Shown here one piece after another: positions 54,981 through 62,479 of a stretch of 64,000 nt of DNA; the stretch's first letter is position 1; each line of letters starts with the position of its first letter. The notes beneath the pieces are model-generated. The model was given only the letters and a program-made list of their open reading frames with translations, had not been told where the DNA came from and ran no database searches. The DNA is from Actinomadura nitritigenes. GTDB lineage: Bacteria > Actinomycetota > Actinomycetes > Streptosporangiales > Streptosporangiaceae. Made by a program: the position numbers and the translations under genes. The stretch covers positions 62,001-126,000 of the forward strand of contig NZ_JAGEOK010000011.1 of NCBI RefSeq assembly GCF_017573545.1. Reading direction: 5' to 3'.

Positions 54981-56524
54981 CCACGAGCAGGACCCGGGCC
55001 ACGGCCGTGGCGGGACTGACGGCGACCGCCTTGGCGGCCTCCGTTCCGGCGGTGGCGAGCGCCGCGCCGGGCGTGTCCACCGAGGGCGGCCTCGGCCGCT
55101 ACTACTCCCAGCACCTCACCTGGAAGACGTGCACGCTCGGCCCGGACGACGAGGTGGGGCGCGGCCTGGACGAGGCGGGCGCACGCTGCGCGGACGTGAC
55201 CGTCCCGCTCGACTACGCCCGCCCGGGCGGCCGCACGATCAAGATCGCGATCTCCCGGCTCGCCGCGTCCGACCGCGCGCACCGCATCGGCACGATGGTG
55301 CTCAACGGCGGCGGCCCCGGCCCCGCCATCGACATGCCGCCCTACATGCGCGACCTCATGGGCGCCGCGGGCCCGCGCTACGACCTGATCGGCATGGACC
55401 CGCGCTCGCTCGGCCGCAGCGCCACGATCGACTGCGGCTGGCCCTCCGCCACCTGGATCAGGTCGGCGGGGGAGACCCGGCGCTCGTTCCAGCGGTCGGT
55501 CCGGTTCGCCCGCGACCTGGCCGCCCGCTGCGCCCGGACGAACGGCGCCGAGCTGCCCTACATCAGCACCCGCAACATCGCCCGCGACATGGACGTCGTC
55601 CGGGGCGCGCTCGGCGAAAGGAAGGTCTCCTACAACGGCGGCTCCTACGGCACCTACCTCGGCGCGGTCTACGCGACGATGTTCCCCGGCCGCCTCGACC
55701 GGACCGTCCTGGACAGCTCGGTCGACCCGCGGAGCTGGGGGCCGTCGCTGCTCGCCGGCACGGAGGACGCCAACGACCACGCGCTCGCGGACTGGGCGGC
55801 GTGGGCGGCGAAGCGCGACGCCGAGTACGGACTGGGCGGCACCCGGGCGGAGGTCCTGGCCGAGGTCCGCGCGATCGTCGACGCGTCCGCCCGCAGGCCC
55901 CTGAAGGTCGGCCGGCACCGCGTGGACGACTCGCTCGTCCCGGTCGTCCTGTTCGACTACCTCGGCGACGACGAGGACGCGGCACGGGCCGTCCTCGCCG
56001 AGGCGGTGCGGGTGTTCGGCGAGGCGGCGGCGGAGCGGCCGGCCCAGCCGGGCAAGGACCTCGACGAAGAGCTGGCGTTCCTGACCGACGGCGACGAGTC
56101 GCTCTACGGCAGCGGCCAGAGCGCGATCATCTGCGGGGACGCCGCGGCCCGCCGCGACCCGGAGTCGTACTGGCGCGACATCCAGCGGCACCGAGCGGCC
56201 AGCCCGGTCTTCGCCCCGCTCACCCGGGGCGTCAACCCGTGCGCGTTCTGGCCGGGCGGTCCGCGCGAACCCCTCACCGAGGTCGGCGGGCGGCTGCCCG
56301 CGCTGATGGTGGCGGCGACGGGCGACACCAGGACGATCTACGCGTCGAGCCGCGCGCTGCACGGGCTGCTGCCCGGCTCCCGCATGATCACGCTCGAGGG
56401 AGCGAACGTCCACGCCCCCTACCAGCGCGGATACAAGAACGACTGCGTGACCGGGCAGGTGAACGCGTACCTGCTGACCGGGCGGCTGCCCGCGCGCGAC
56501 CTCACCTGCGCTCCGCAGGGCTGA
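54977..56524 (+). CDS. Secreted alpha/beta hydrolase, S33 tripeptidyl-aminopeptidase type
   Basis: A 515-residue secreted peptidase-like protein. Signal peptide residues 1-29 (TALAASVPAVASA). Oxyanion region NGGGPGPAID (about 112-121), nucleophile elbow GGSYGTYLG (about 220-228), acid region AATGDTRT (about 446-453) and histidine in ANVHAPY (about 475). It resembles Streptomyces SlpD/SlpE and tripeptidyl aminopeptidases that trim N-terminal tripeptides. The residue after the catalytic histidine is not the usual Gly, so activity is not certain. Co-translated with the serine hydrolase. Confidence 0.87.
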   Translation: MTTSRTRATAVAGLTATALAASVPAVASAAPGVSTEGGLGRYYSQHLTWKTCTLGPDDEVGRGLDEAGARCADVTVPLDYARPGGRTIKIAISRLAASDRAHRIGTMVLNGGGPGPAIDMPPYMRDLMGAAGPRYDLIGMDPRSLGRSATIDCGWPSATWIRSAGETRRSFQRSVRFARDLAARCARTNGAELPYISTRNIARDMDVVRGALGERKVSYNGGSYGTYLGAVYATMFPGRLDRTVLDSSVDPRSWGPSLLAGTEDANDHALADWAAWAAKRDAEYGLGGTRAEVLAEVRAIVDASARRPLKVGRHRVDDSLVPVVLFDYLGDDEDAARAVLAEAVRVFGEAAAERPAQPGKDLDEELAFLTDGDESLYGSGQSAIICGDAAARRDPESYWRDIQRHRAASPVFAPLTRGVNPCAFWPGGPREPLTEVGGRLPALMVAATGDTRTIYASSRALHGLLPGSRMITLEGANVHAPYQRGYKNDCVTGQVNAYLLTGRLPARDLTCAPQG

Positions 56525-56542
56525 CGTAGGCCCGGCGCGGGG

Positions 56543-57235
56543 TCAGGCGGCGGGGCGGCCGATGCGCACCCGCCACAGCTCCGGCCCGGACTCGACGTAG
56601 TCCCAGGTGAACGCGGACGGGTGGGCCAGCTCGAACTCGCGCCGCAGGTGCTTGGGGTCGTGGTTGTTGACCAGCGTGAACGACTCGCCTGGCGCGAGCC
56701 GCGCGAAGCGGGCGAAGATCCGGGGGTGCCGCTGCCCGCGCGGGATCTCCCGGACGTCGATCTCGTCCGGCCGCTCCAGCCGCCCGCCGTCGAGCAGCGT
56801 GTCCAGGTCGGCGGCCATGAGGCCGACGTCGGCGCCGGGCAGCGCGGCGAGCGCCGGCAGGAGCACCGTCTCCTCCACGGTGAAGTGCACGGCGAGGACG
56901 GCCGCGAGGTCGCGGGCGGCGCGCACCGGGTCGGCGGTGGTGGGGAACGCGCCCGCCAGCGCCTCGATCTCGGCGACGGTGGCGCGCAGCGCCCGGACGA
57001 GCAGCCGCGTCTCCGGCGCGCCGGACGCGGGCGCGTAGAGGGCCTCGTCGGCGGCGGCGAGGTGGCGGCGCAGCTCGCCGTCGAGGAACCCGGCCAGGAC
57101 CGCGTGGTCCTGGCCGGGTTCGTGCTCGGCGAGGGCGGCGAGCCGGTCGAGCAGCCGCCGGTGGACGCCCCGCACCTCGGTGGCGGCGCGGACGGCCGGG
57201 TCGGTCTCGGTGGCCTGGATGAACACGTCGGACAT
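56543..57235 (-). CDS. Hemerythrin-like and DUF2249 fusion protein
   Basis: A 230-residue fusion. Residues 1-145 form a hemerythrin-type four-helix bundle with iron-ligand candidates H25, H58, a glutamate near 64 and H-F-T-V-E-E (about 115-120). Residues about 155-228 are a DUF2249 domain (DVREIPRGQRHPRIF, SFTLVNNHDPKHL). Such proteins are linked to nitric oxide and Fe-S damage responses. ATG 57235 has GAGAGGGG upstream. It is divergent from fdxA across an unusually AT-rich 71-bp gap. Confidence 0.85.
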   Translation of the reverse strand: MSDVFIQATETDPAVRAATEVRGVHRRLLDRLAALAEHEPGQDHAVLAGFLDGELRRHLAAADEALYAPASGAPETRLLVRALRATVAEIEALAGAFPTTADPVRAARDLAAVLAVHFTVEETVLLPALAALPGADVGLMAADLDTLLDGGRLERPDEIDVREIPRGQRHPRIFARFARLAPGESFTLVNNHDPKHLRREFELAHPSAFTWDYVESGPELWRVRIGRPAA

Positions 57236-57262
57236 GGGTGCCCCTCTCTGTTGCCACTATTA

Positions 57263-57281
57263 TTACATGTACTATTTGTAA
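57263..57281. promoter_or_regulatory. AT-rich divergent control region with TTACA-N9-TGTAA
   Basis: In the gap 57236-57306 a near AT-only stretch holds TTACA (57263-57267) and TGTAA (57277-57281) as inverted repeats, and the palindrome TACATGTA (57264-57271). It probably contains both promoters and the site for the Fe-S-type regulator encoded downstream. Confidence 0.5.
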
Positions 57282-57306
57282 AAACCCTTGGAGGGGGGGC
57301 AACGCC

Positions 57307-57630
57307 GTGACCTACGTGATCGCCGAGCCGTGCGTGGACGTCAAGGACCGGGCCTGCGTCGACGAATGCCCGGTCGACTGCATCTACGAGGGCGCCCGCT
57401 CGCTCTACATCCATCCGGACGAGTGCGTCGACTGCGGCGCCTGCGAGCCGGTGTGCCCCGTCGAGGCGATCTACTACGAGGACGACGTCCCGGACCGGTG
57501 GGCGGCCTACACCCCGGCCAACGCCGAGTTCTTCGACGACCTCGGCTCGCCCGGCGGCGCGTCGAAGCTCGGCCCGCTCGACCGGGACCACCCCCTGATC
57601 GCGGCGCTGCCGCGGCCCGGGGAAGGATGA
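57307..57630 (+). CDS. fdxA: 7Fe-type ferredoxin
   Basis: A 107-residue electron carrier with a [3Fe-4S] and a [4Fe-4S] cluster. Cysteines: C9, C17, C21, C25 in EPCVDVKDRACVDECPVDC and C40, C43, C46, C50 in CVDCGACEPVCP. The C-terminal extension PANAEFFDDLGSPGGASKLG is typical of actinobacterial FdxA. GTG 57307 follows GGAGGGGGG. An earlier in-frame start would add residues that are not conserved. It donates electrons to P450s or reductases. It is followed directly by a SufR-like regulator. Confidence 0.94.
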   Translation: MTYVIAEPCVDVKDRACVDECPVDCIYEGARSLYIHPDECVDCGACEPVCPVEAIYYEDDVPDRWAAYTPANAEFFDDLGSPGGASKLGPLDRDHPLIAALPRPGEG

Positions 57631-57635
57631 GGGCC

Positions 57636-58274
57636 ATGCCCTCCGAACGGCACCGCCGCCGCGAGATCCTGGACGCCCTGCGCGCCGCCGGCGCCCCGCT
57701 CGGCGTCGCCGACGTCGCCGAGCGGCTCGGCGTCCACCCGAACACCGCGCGGTTCCACCTGGACGCCCTGGTGGCGGACGGCACGGCCGAGAGGACCCTG
57801 GAACGGCCGTCCGGACCCGGCCGGCCCCGCACCGTCTACACGGCCTGCCCCGGCATGGACCGCGGCGGCTCGCGCGGCTACCGGCTGCTGGCACAGATCC
57901 TGCTCAGCCGGCTCGCGGGCGCCGGGCCCGACGGGCGCCGGGAGGCCGAGCGCGCCGGCCGCGAGTGGGGCCGCTTCCTGGTCGACCGGCCGCCGCCGTT
58001 CGCCCGGACGAGCGCCGGCGACGCGACCGAGCGGCTCACCGCGCTGCTCGCCGACCTCGACTTCGCGCCCGACCCCGACCCCGCCGGCGACGTCGTCCGG
58101 CTGCGGCACTGCCCGTTCCTGGAGCTGGCCGAGGAGTACGGGCCGCTGGTCTGCGACGTCCACCTCGGCCTCATGCGGGGCGCGCTGGCCGAGCTGGACG
58201 CGCCGGTCGAGGCCGAAGGGCTCGAACCGTTCGCCGAGCCCGCCGCCTGCCTCGCCCGCCTCCGGCGCACCTGA
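57636..58274 (+). CDS. SufR-like Fe-S-binding transcriptional regulator
   Basis: A 212-residue regulator. An N-terminal winged helix (residues about 8-55: GVADVAERLGVHPNTARFHL in part) is followed by a C-terminal sensor with cysteines C159 in RHCPFLE, C173 in LVCDVHLG and C205 in AACLA, a spacing reminiscent of the SufR cluster site. ATG 57636 is favoured by GGAAGG 9 nt upstream; ATG 57627, overlapping the fdxA stop, is the alternative. It probably senses Fe-S damage, NO or oxygen and controls the divergent hemerythrin gene and its own operon. Confidence 0.82.
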   Translation: MPSERHRRREILDALRAAGAPLGVADVAERLGVHPNTARFHLDALVADGTAERTLERPSGPGRPRTVYTACPGMDRGGSRGYRLLAQILLSRLAGAGPDGRREAERAGREWGRFLVDRPPPFARTSAGDATERLTALLADLDFAPDPDPAGDVVRLRHCPFLELAEEYGPLVCDVHLGLMRGALAELDAPVEAEGLEPFAEPAACLARLRRT

Positions 58275-58332
58275 CCGTCCGCCGGCATCCCCCTCGGATA
58301 CCCGAATCCTCTGCGAAAGGCCTTCGACGACC

Positions 58333-58767
58333 ATGAACGCGACCGCGGCCGCCACGGCAGGCGCCCTGACCTTCCTCTGGCTCGGGATGGTGCTCGGCAT
58401 CTCGTTCCTCGAGGCACCGCTGAAGTTCCGCGCGCCGGGCGTGACCATCCCGATCGGGCTGGGCATCGGCCGCATCGTCTTCCGCGCCCTCAACCTCGTC
58501 GAGATCGTGCTGGCCGTCGCGGTGGCCGCCGCGGTCGCGGCCGGCGGCCCGCCGGTCGCCGTCTCCGTGCTCACCGCCGTCCTGGTGGTGCTGCTCGCCG
58601 TGCAGCTCGGCGTCGTCCGGCCGCGCCTGAACAAGCGGTCCGACCGGGTGCTCGCCGGCGAGGACGACCAGCCCCGCTCCCGGGGGCACCTGTACTACGT
58701 GGCGCTGGAGGGCGTGAAGGTCGCCCTGCTGGTCGCCATCGGCATCACCGTCCTCGCGGCGGGCTGA
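58333..58767 (+). CDS. Four-helix membrane protein of unknown function
   Basis: 144 residues with four membrane helices (about 3-25, 45-70, 73-92 and 122-143). I do not recognise a named family with confidence. The opening FLWLGMVLGISFLEAPLKFRAPG has some resemblance to DUF4149/TMEM205-like proteins. A charged loop RPRLNKRSDRVLAGEDDQPRSRGH (part) lies before the last helix. It is 58 bp after the SufR-like gene in the same direction, so it probably belongs to the same stress operon. AAAGG precedes the ATG by 15 nt. A strong hairpin follows. Confidence 0.75.
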   Translation: MNATAAATAGALTFLWLGMVLGISFLEAPLKFRAPGVTIPIGLGIGRIVFRALNLVEIVLAVAVAAAVAAGGPPVAVSVLTAVLVVLLAVQLGVVRPRLNKRSDRVLAGEDDQPRSRGHLYYVALEGVKVALLVAIGITVLAAG

Positions 58768-58772
58768 CCCTG

Positions 58773-58811
58773 CCGGCCCGGCCGGCGGCGCGGGGCCGCC
58801 GGCCGGGCCGG
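58773..58811. terminator. Strong bidirectional hairpin
   Basis: Perfect 17-bp GC stem (58773-58789 with 58795-58811) and a 5-nt loop GCGGG in the 49-bp convergent gap between the membrane protein and cupin genes. No T-tract is needed in many actinomycete terminators. Confidence 0.85.
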
Positions 58812-58816
58812 GGCCC

Positions 58817-59146
58817 TCAGCTCTTCGCGACGGTCAGCAGAACCGCGGCGTCCTCCAGCGCCTCCAGCGCGTGCCTGGCCTGCGGGATGATCAGCATGTC
58901 GCCGGAAATGCCGTCCCACGCGTCGTCGCCGCTCGTCAACCGCACCCGCCCGTGCAGGACGATCAGCGTCGCCTCTCCCGGGTTCTCGTGCTCGGTCAGC
59001 GACGTGCCGGAGGTCAGGGCGATCAAGGTCTGCCGCAGGACGTGCTCGTGGCCGCCGTAGACGGTCTCGGCGCTGCGTCCCGTGGCCGCCGCGGCGGCCC
59101 GCTTGAGGTGGTCCCGTACCTGCGCGTCCAGCGAGAGCTTCTGCAT
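58817..59146 (-). CDS. Small cupin-domain protein
   Basis: 109 residues folding as a single cupin barrel: a helical lead (LSLDAQVRDHLKRAAA), motif 1 TSLTEHENPGEATLIVLHGRVRL (part; residues about 48-70) and motif 2 GDMLIIPQARHALEAL (about 82-97). The metal-ligand set is partly kept (H-E-N, E, H). Such proteins may bind a metal or lower unspecific toxicity of small molecules; the role is unknown. A weak leaderless -10 (CACACT, 6 nt away) is possible. It is read towards the 17-bp hairpin. Confidence 0.8.
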   Translation of the reverse strand: MQKLSLDAQVRDHLKRAAAAATGRSAETVYGGHEHVLRQTLIALTSGTSLTEHENPGEATLIVLHGRVRLTSGDDAWDGISGDMLIIPQARHALEALEDAAVLLTVAKS

Positions 59147-59219
59147 GGCACCAGTGTGCCAGCGCCCCAGGGGGACGCCCGGGAGGGGACCCCGGACGCG
59201 ATGCCCGGTGCGGCCGGCG

Positions 59220-60425
59220 TCAGTTCAGCGGGGCGCCGGTGACCGGCGCGCCGAGCGCGCTGCCCTTCAGCCACTCGTCCCACGACTTCACCCACGGCGT
59301 CGGCCCGTTGCCGAACTGGAGCTGCCGCGACGTCCCCGTCACCTTGACGATGTCGCCCCGGTTGGTGAAGTTGTAGAACCACTTCGCGTCCGTGGGGGAG
59401 GCGTTCACGCAGCCGTGGCTGACGTCGGAGACGCCCTGCGAGCCCGTCGACCACGGCGCCGAGTGCACGAACGTCCCGCTGTAGGTCAGCCGCACGTTCC
59501 AGCTCGTCGGGATCCGGTACTCGCCGGGGTCGCCGGTCGTCGCGGAGTCCATGATGATGTGCGCCGCCTTCTCCTGCGCGATCATCGTGCCGCTGTAGCT
59601 GTCGTGGCCCGGCTTGCCGAGGCTGACCTTCATCGTCCGCACCAGCCGGCCGTTCTCGGTGACCTTGGCGCGGTGCGTGCCGTCGCTGACCGTGGTGATG
59701 TGCTTCGGGCCGACGGTGAAGCTCAGCGTCCGGTCCTTCATGCCGTAGAGGCCCTGGCCCGCCTTCAGCCCGGCGAGGTGCGCGACGACCTTCACCTTCT
59801 CGCCGGACGGCCAGTAGTCGCGGGGCCGGAAGTCGACCTCCTTGTCGCTGATCCAGTACCAGGCGCCCTGCACGGGCGTGGACATCCGGACCTCCAGCGC
59901 CTTCTCCACCGCCTGCTTGCCGGCCTTGGTGCTCACCGGCCTGGACAGCAGCAACTGCACCGGCATCCCCACCCCGACGGTCTCGCCGTCCAGCGGCGAC
60001 ATGCCGGTCTCCAGCTTCTTGGCGGGCGTCAGGGTGGTGAAGGTCGAGGTGGCGGTGACCGGCTTGCCGCCGTCGGTGGAGCCCTGCGCGGTCACCGTGT
60101 ACGTGGTGGACGGCCGCAGCGTCCACGACGACCGCCACGACTTGCCGTCCGGCGCCAGCTTGCCGTCGGCCTTCTCGTTCTTGCCGTACGTGAGGGTGAC
60201 GCTCGTGAGCTTGCCCTTGTCGGCCTTCACCAGCACGGGCTGGTCGGGCGCCACCTGCTTGGTGCCGGTCGCCGGGGTGATGGCGAGCTTCGCGGCGTCC
60301 TCGGCCTTGCCGCCGCCCGCACCGCCGCCCTTCCCGTCTCCTCCGCCGGAGGAGCACCCGGCGACCGAGATGGCCAAAGCCCCGATGATCGCCGCACTCG
60401 CCGTCCCGGCCCGACCCTTGCGCAT
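59220..60425 (-). CDS. L,D-transpeptidase lipoprotein with Ig-like domains
   Basis: A 401-residue cell-wall cross-linking enzyme that makes 3-3 peptidoglycan links. A lipoprotein signal (MRKGRAGTASAAIIGALAIS with lipobox V-A-G-C at about residue 24) and a glycine-rich linker are followed by two Ig-like domains (about 45-235). The YkuD catalytic domain (about 245-370) carries H-x-x-x-S-H-G-C in SDVSHGCVNASP. I start at ATG 60425 because AGGAG lies 8 nt upstream and the signal peptide is ideal there. ATGs at 60440 and 60461 are alternatives. It lies downstream of the pgl terminator. Confidence 0.92.
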   Translation of the reverse strand: MRKGRAGTASAAIIGALAISVAGCSSGGGDGKGGGAGGGKAEDAAKLAITPATGTKQVAPDQPVLVKADKGKLTSVTLTYGKNEKADGKLAPDGKSWRSSWTLRPSTTYTVTAQGSTDGGKPVTATSTFTTLTPAKKLETGMSPLDGETVGVGMPVQLLLSRPVSTKAGKQAVEKALEVRMSTPVQGAWYWISDKEVDFRPRDYWPSGEKVKVVAHLAGLKAGQGLYGMKDRTLSFTVGPKHITTVSDGTHRAKVTENGRLVRTMKVSLGKPGHDSYSGTMIAQEKAAHIIMDSATTGDPGEYRIPTSWNVRLTYSGTFVHSAPWSTGSQGVSDVSHGCVNASPTDAKWFYNFTNRGDIVKVTGTSRQLQFGNGPTPWVKSWDEWLKGSALGAPVTGAPLN

Positions 60426-60556
60426 CACCGAACTCCTCATGCTCGACACGCGGAACCTCATGGCCAGGTTATGCGCCGCTCGCGGCGCGGCATGCCGATG
60501 CGAGGGAACGTCCCGCCTTTCTCACAGGTGGGCAATGGTCTCGTCAAGCGCGAAGA

Positions 60557-60592
60557 CCGGTGCCGAACAGCGTTCTTACCGCGCGGCACCGG
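60557..60592 (-). terminator. Terminator of the zwf-opcA-pgl operon
   Basis: CCGGTGCCG and CGGCACCGG pair perfectly over 9 bp with an 18-nt loop, starting 20 nt after the pgl stop. A second hairpin GCGCCGC-TC-GCGGCGC lies further on at 60473-60488. Confidence 0.6.
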
Positions 60593-60611
60593 CCTCGACG
60601 TGATCGACGCC

Positions 60612-61391
60612 TCAGGGGGAGGCGATCCGCTCGATCCCGGGTGGAAGCTCCGCGGCCGCGGCGCGGTCCAGCAGGAACAGCGTGCTCCGCCGGCCGCGCG
60701 CGCCCGCGCACGGCACCTGCACCGGCCCGGCCCCCGACAGCCCGAGCCGCACCGCCTTCGCCTTCGACTCCCCGGACGCCAGCACCCACACCTCCTGCGC
60801 GGCGCACAGCGACGGGAACGTCAGCGAGATCCGGGTCGGCGGCGGCTTCGGAGCGCCGTGCACCGCCACCACCGGCCGCTCGTCGCGCACCGCCGGCATC
60901 TCCGGGAACAGCGACGCGACGTGCGCGTCCGGGCCGACGCCGAGCATCAGCACGTCGAACGAGGGGACCGGCCCGTGGTCCTCGGGACGGGCGGCGGCGC
61001 GCAGCTCGGCGGCGTACCGCTCGGCGGCGGCCTCCACGTCGTCGCCGTCCGGGCCGTCCGAGGCCGGCATCGGGTGCACGCGCGCCGGGTCGAGGTCCAC
61101 ATGGTCCAGCAGCGCCGCGCGGGCGCCGGTCTCGTTGCGCTCGGGGTCGCCGGCCGGCAGGAACCGCTCGTCGCCCCACCACACGTCCAGCCGGCGCCAG
61201 TCGACGGCGTCGCGGGCGCCCGTCGCGGCCAGCGCCGCCAGCACCGCCGTGCCGACGCCGCCGCCGGTCAGCACCACCGACGCCGAGCCCCGCGCGGCCT
61301 GCGCGTCCACGATCCGCGTCACCAGCCGCGCGGCGGCCGCCGCGGCCAGCAGGTCCTGGTCGCGGTGGACCAGGACCGTCGGGGGCGTCAC
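60612..61391 (-). CDS. pgl: 6-phosphogluconolactonase
   Basis: Hydrolyses 6-phosphogluconolactone in the oxidative pentose phosphate pathway. 259 residues with the family stretches VVLTGGGVGTAVLAAL (about 38-53), WWGDERFLPAGDPERN (about 71-86) and FDVLMLGVGPDAHVASLFP (about 139-157). The latter includes the catalytic histidine. GTG 61391 overlaps the opcA stop (GTGA). It is the last gene of the zwf-opcA-pgl unit. Confidence 0.95.
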   Translation of the reverse strand: MTPPTVLVHRDQDLLAAAAAARLVTRIVDAQAARGSASVVLTGGGVGTAVLAALAATGARDAVDWRRLDVWWGDERFLPAGDPERNETGARAALLDHVDLDPARVHPMPASDGPDGDDVEAAAERYAAELRAAARPEDHGPVPSFDVLMLGVGPDAHVASLFPEMPAVRDERPVVAVHGAPKPPPTRISLTFPSLCAAQEVWVLASGESKAKAVRLGLSGAGPVQVPCAGARGRRSTLFLLDRAAAAELPPGIERIASP

Positions 61392-62479
61392 GCGTCCCCC
61401 GAGGACTTGCCGCGCGACGACCGCTTCCCGCCGGACGGCTTCGCCGCGGACGAGGCCGGGGCGTCGGGCAGGCCCTCCTTCTCGGCCTCCTTCGCCGCCT
61501 TCTTCGTCGTGGCCGCCTCCCGCGTGCCCGACAGCGGCTCGCTGGCGACGCCCTCGTCGGACGTCCCGCCCGCGAGGTCCTTGGCGAAGCGGGCCGCCGC
61601 CTCCCGGTAGACCTCGTCGGGGTCGAGCCGCCGCAGCTCCTCGGCGAGCAGCTCCGACATCGGGCGGCGCATCAGCGCCACCTGCCGGTCGGGCTGGCCG
61701 GGACGGCACAGCGTCGCGACCCGGCCGTCCGGCCGGTCGATCACGATGTCGCCGCCGGTCGTCGTCAGCCGGACGCCGGTGATGCCCGGGCCCTCCGACA
61801 CCGTCCGCTCCACCGCGACGCCGAGCCGGATCGACAGCCACGCCGCCAGCAGCTCCGCGCTCGGGCTGTCCGGCTCGGCCATCACCTCGCCGGAGATGAT
61901 CTCGTCGTGCTCCTGGTCGAGCGAGGCGGCCAGCAGCGACCGCCACGACGTCAGCCGGGTCCAGGTGAAGTCGGTGTCGCCCGGGCTGTAGTTCCCGGCC
62001 AGCTGCGCGAGGGTGCCGAGCCGGTCGCGGGCCGCGTAGGCGTCGGTGATCCGCCGCGTCGCGAGCTTGCCGAGCCCGCTCTTGGACGGCGACTTCGGCA
62101 CCTTGCCGCCCGGCCACCAGATCACCACCGGCGTGTCGGGCATCAGCAGCGGAACCACCACCGAGTCGGCGTGCTCGGCGAGCGGGCCGTACATCCGCAG
62201 CAGCACCGTCTCGCCCGGGCCGGTCTCGCCCATCCGGATCTCGGCGTCCAGCCGCGAGGAGTTGCCGCGCGGGTCGCGGGAGATCACCGTCAGCACCCGG
62301 CAGGGGTGCTCGCGGGCCGCCTCCGTCGCCGCGCGGACCGCGTCGTACTGCGCCGACTCGTCCGTCACGATGATCAGCGTCAGCACCATGCCGACCGCCG
62401 GGCCGCCCATCAGGTGCCGCGACTGGGTCAGCGCGTCCTGGATCTGGCGCGTCGTGGTGCCGGTGAGGTCGATGTTCAT
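61388..62479 (-). CDS. opcA: Glucose-6-phosphate dehydrogenase assembly protein OpcA
   Basis: A 363-residue actinobacterial/cyanobacterial protein needed for full activity of Zwf. Typical features: MNIDLTGTTTRQIQDAL at the start, VLTVISRDPRGNSSRLDAEIRMG (part; about 62-84), VVVPLLMPDTPVVIWWPG (about 107-124) and WRSLLAASLD. The last 45 residues are a lysine/serine-rich low-complexity tail (KKAAKEAEKEG...SSRGKSSGDA). ATG 62479 shares a base with the zwf stop (TGATG). Confidence 0.96.
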   Translation of the reverse strand: MNIDLTGTTTRQIQDALTQSRHLMGGPAVGMVLTLIIVTDESAQYDAVRAATEAAREHPCRVLTVISRDPRGNSSRLDAEIRMGETGPGETVLLRMYGPLAEHADSVVVPLLMPDTPVVIWWPGGKVPKSPSKSGLGKLATRRITDAYAARDRLGTLAQLAGNYSPGDTDFTWTRLTSWRSLLAASLDQEHDEIISGEVMAEPDSPSAELLAAWLSIRLGVAVERTVSEGPGITGVRLTTTGGDIVIDRPDGRVATLCRPGQPDRQVALMRRPMSELLAEELRRLDPDEVYREAAARFAKDLAGGTSDEGVASEPLSGTREAATTKKAAKEAEKEGLPDAPASSAAKPSGGKRSSRGKSSGDA

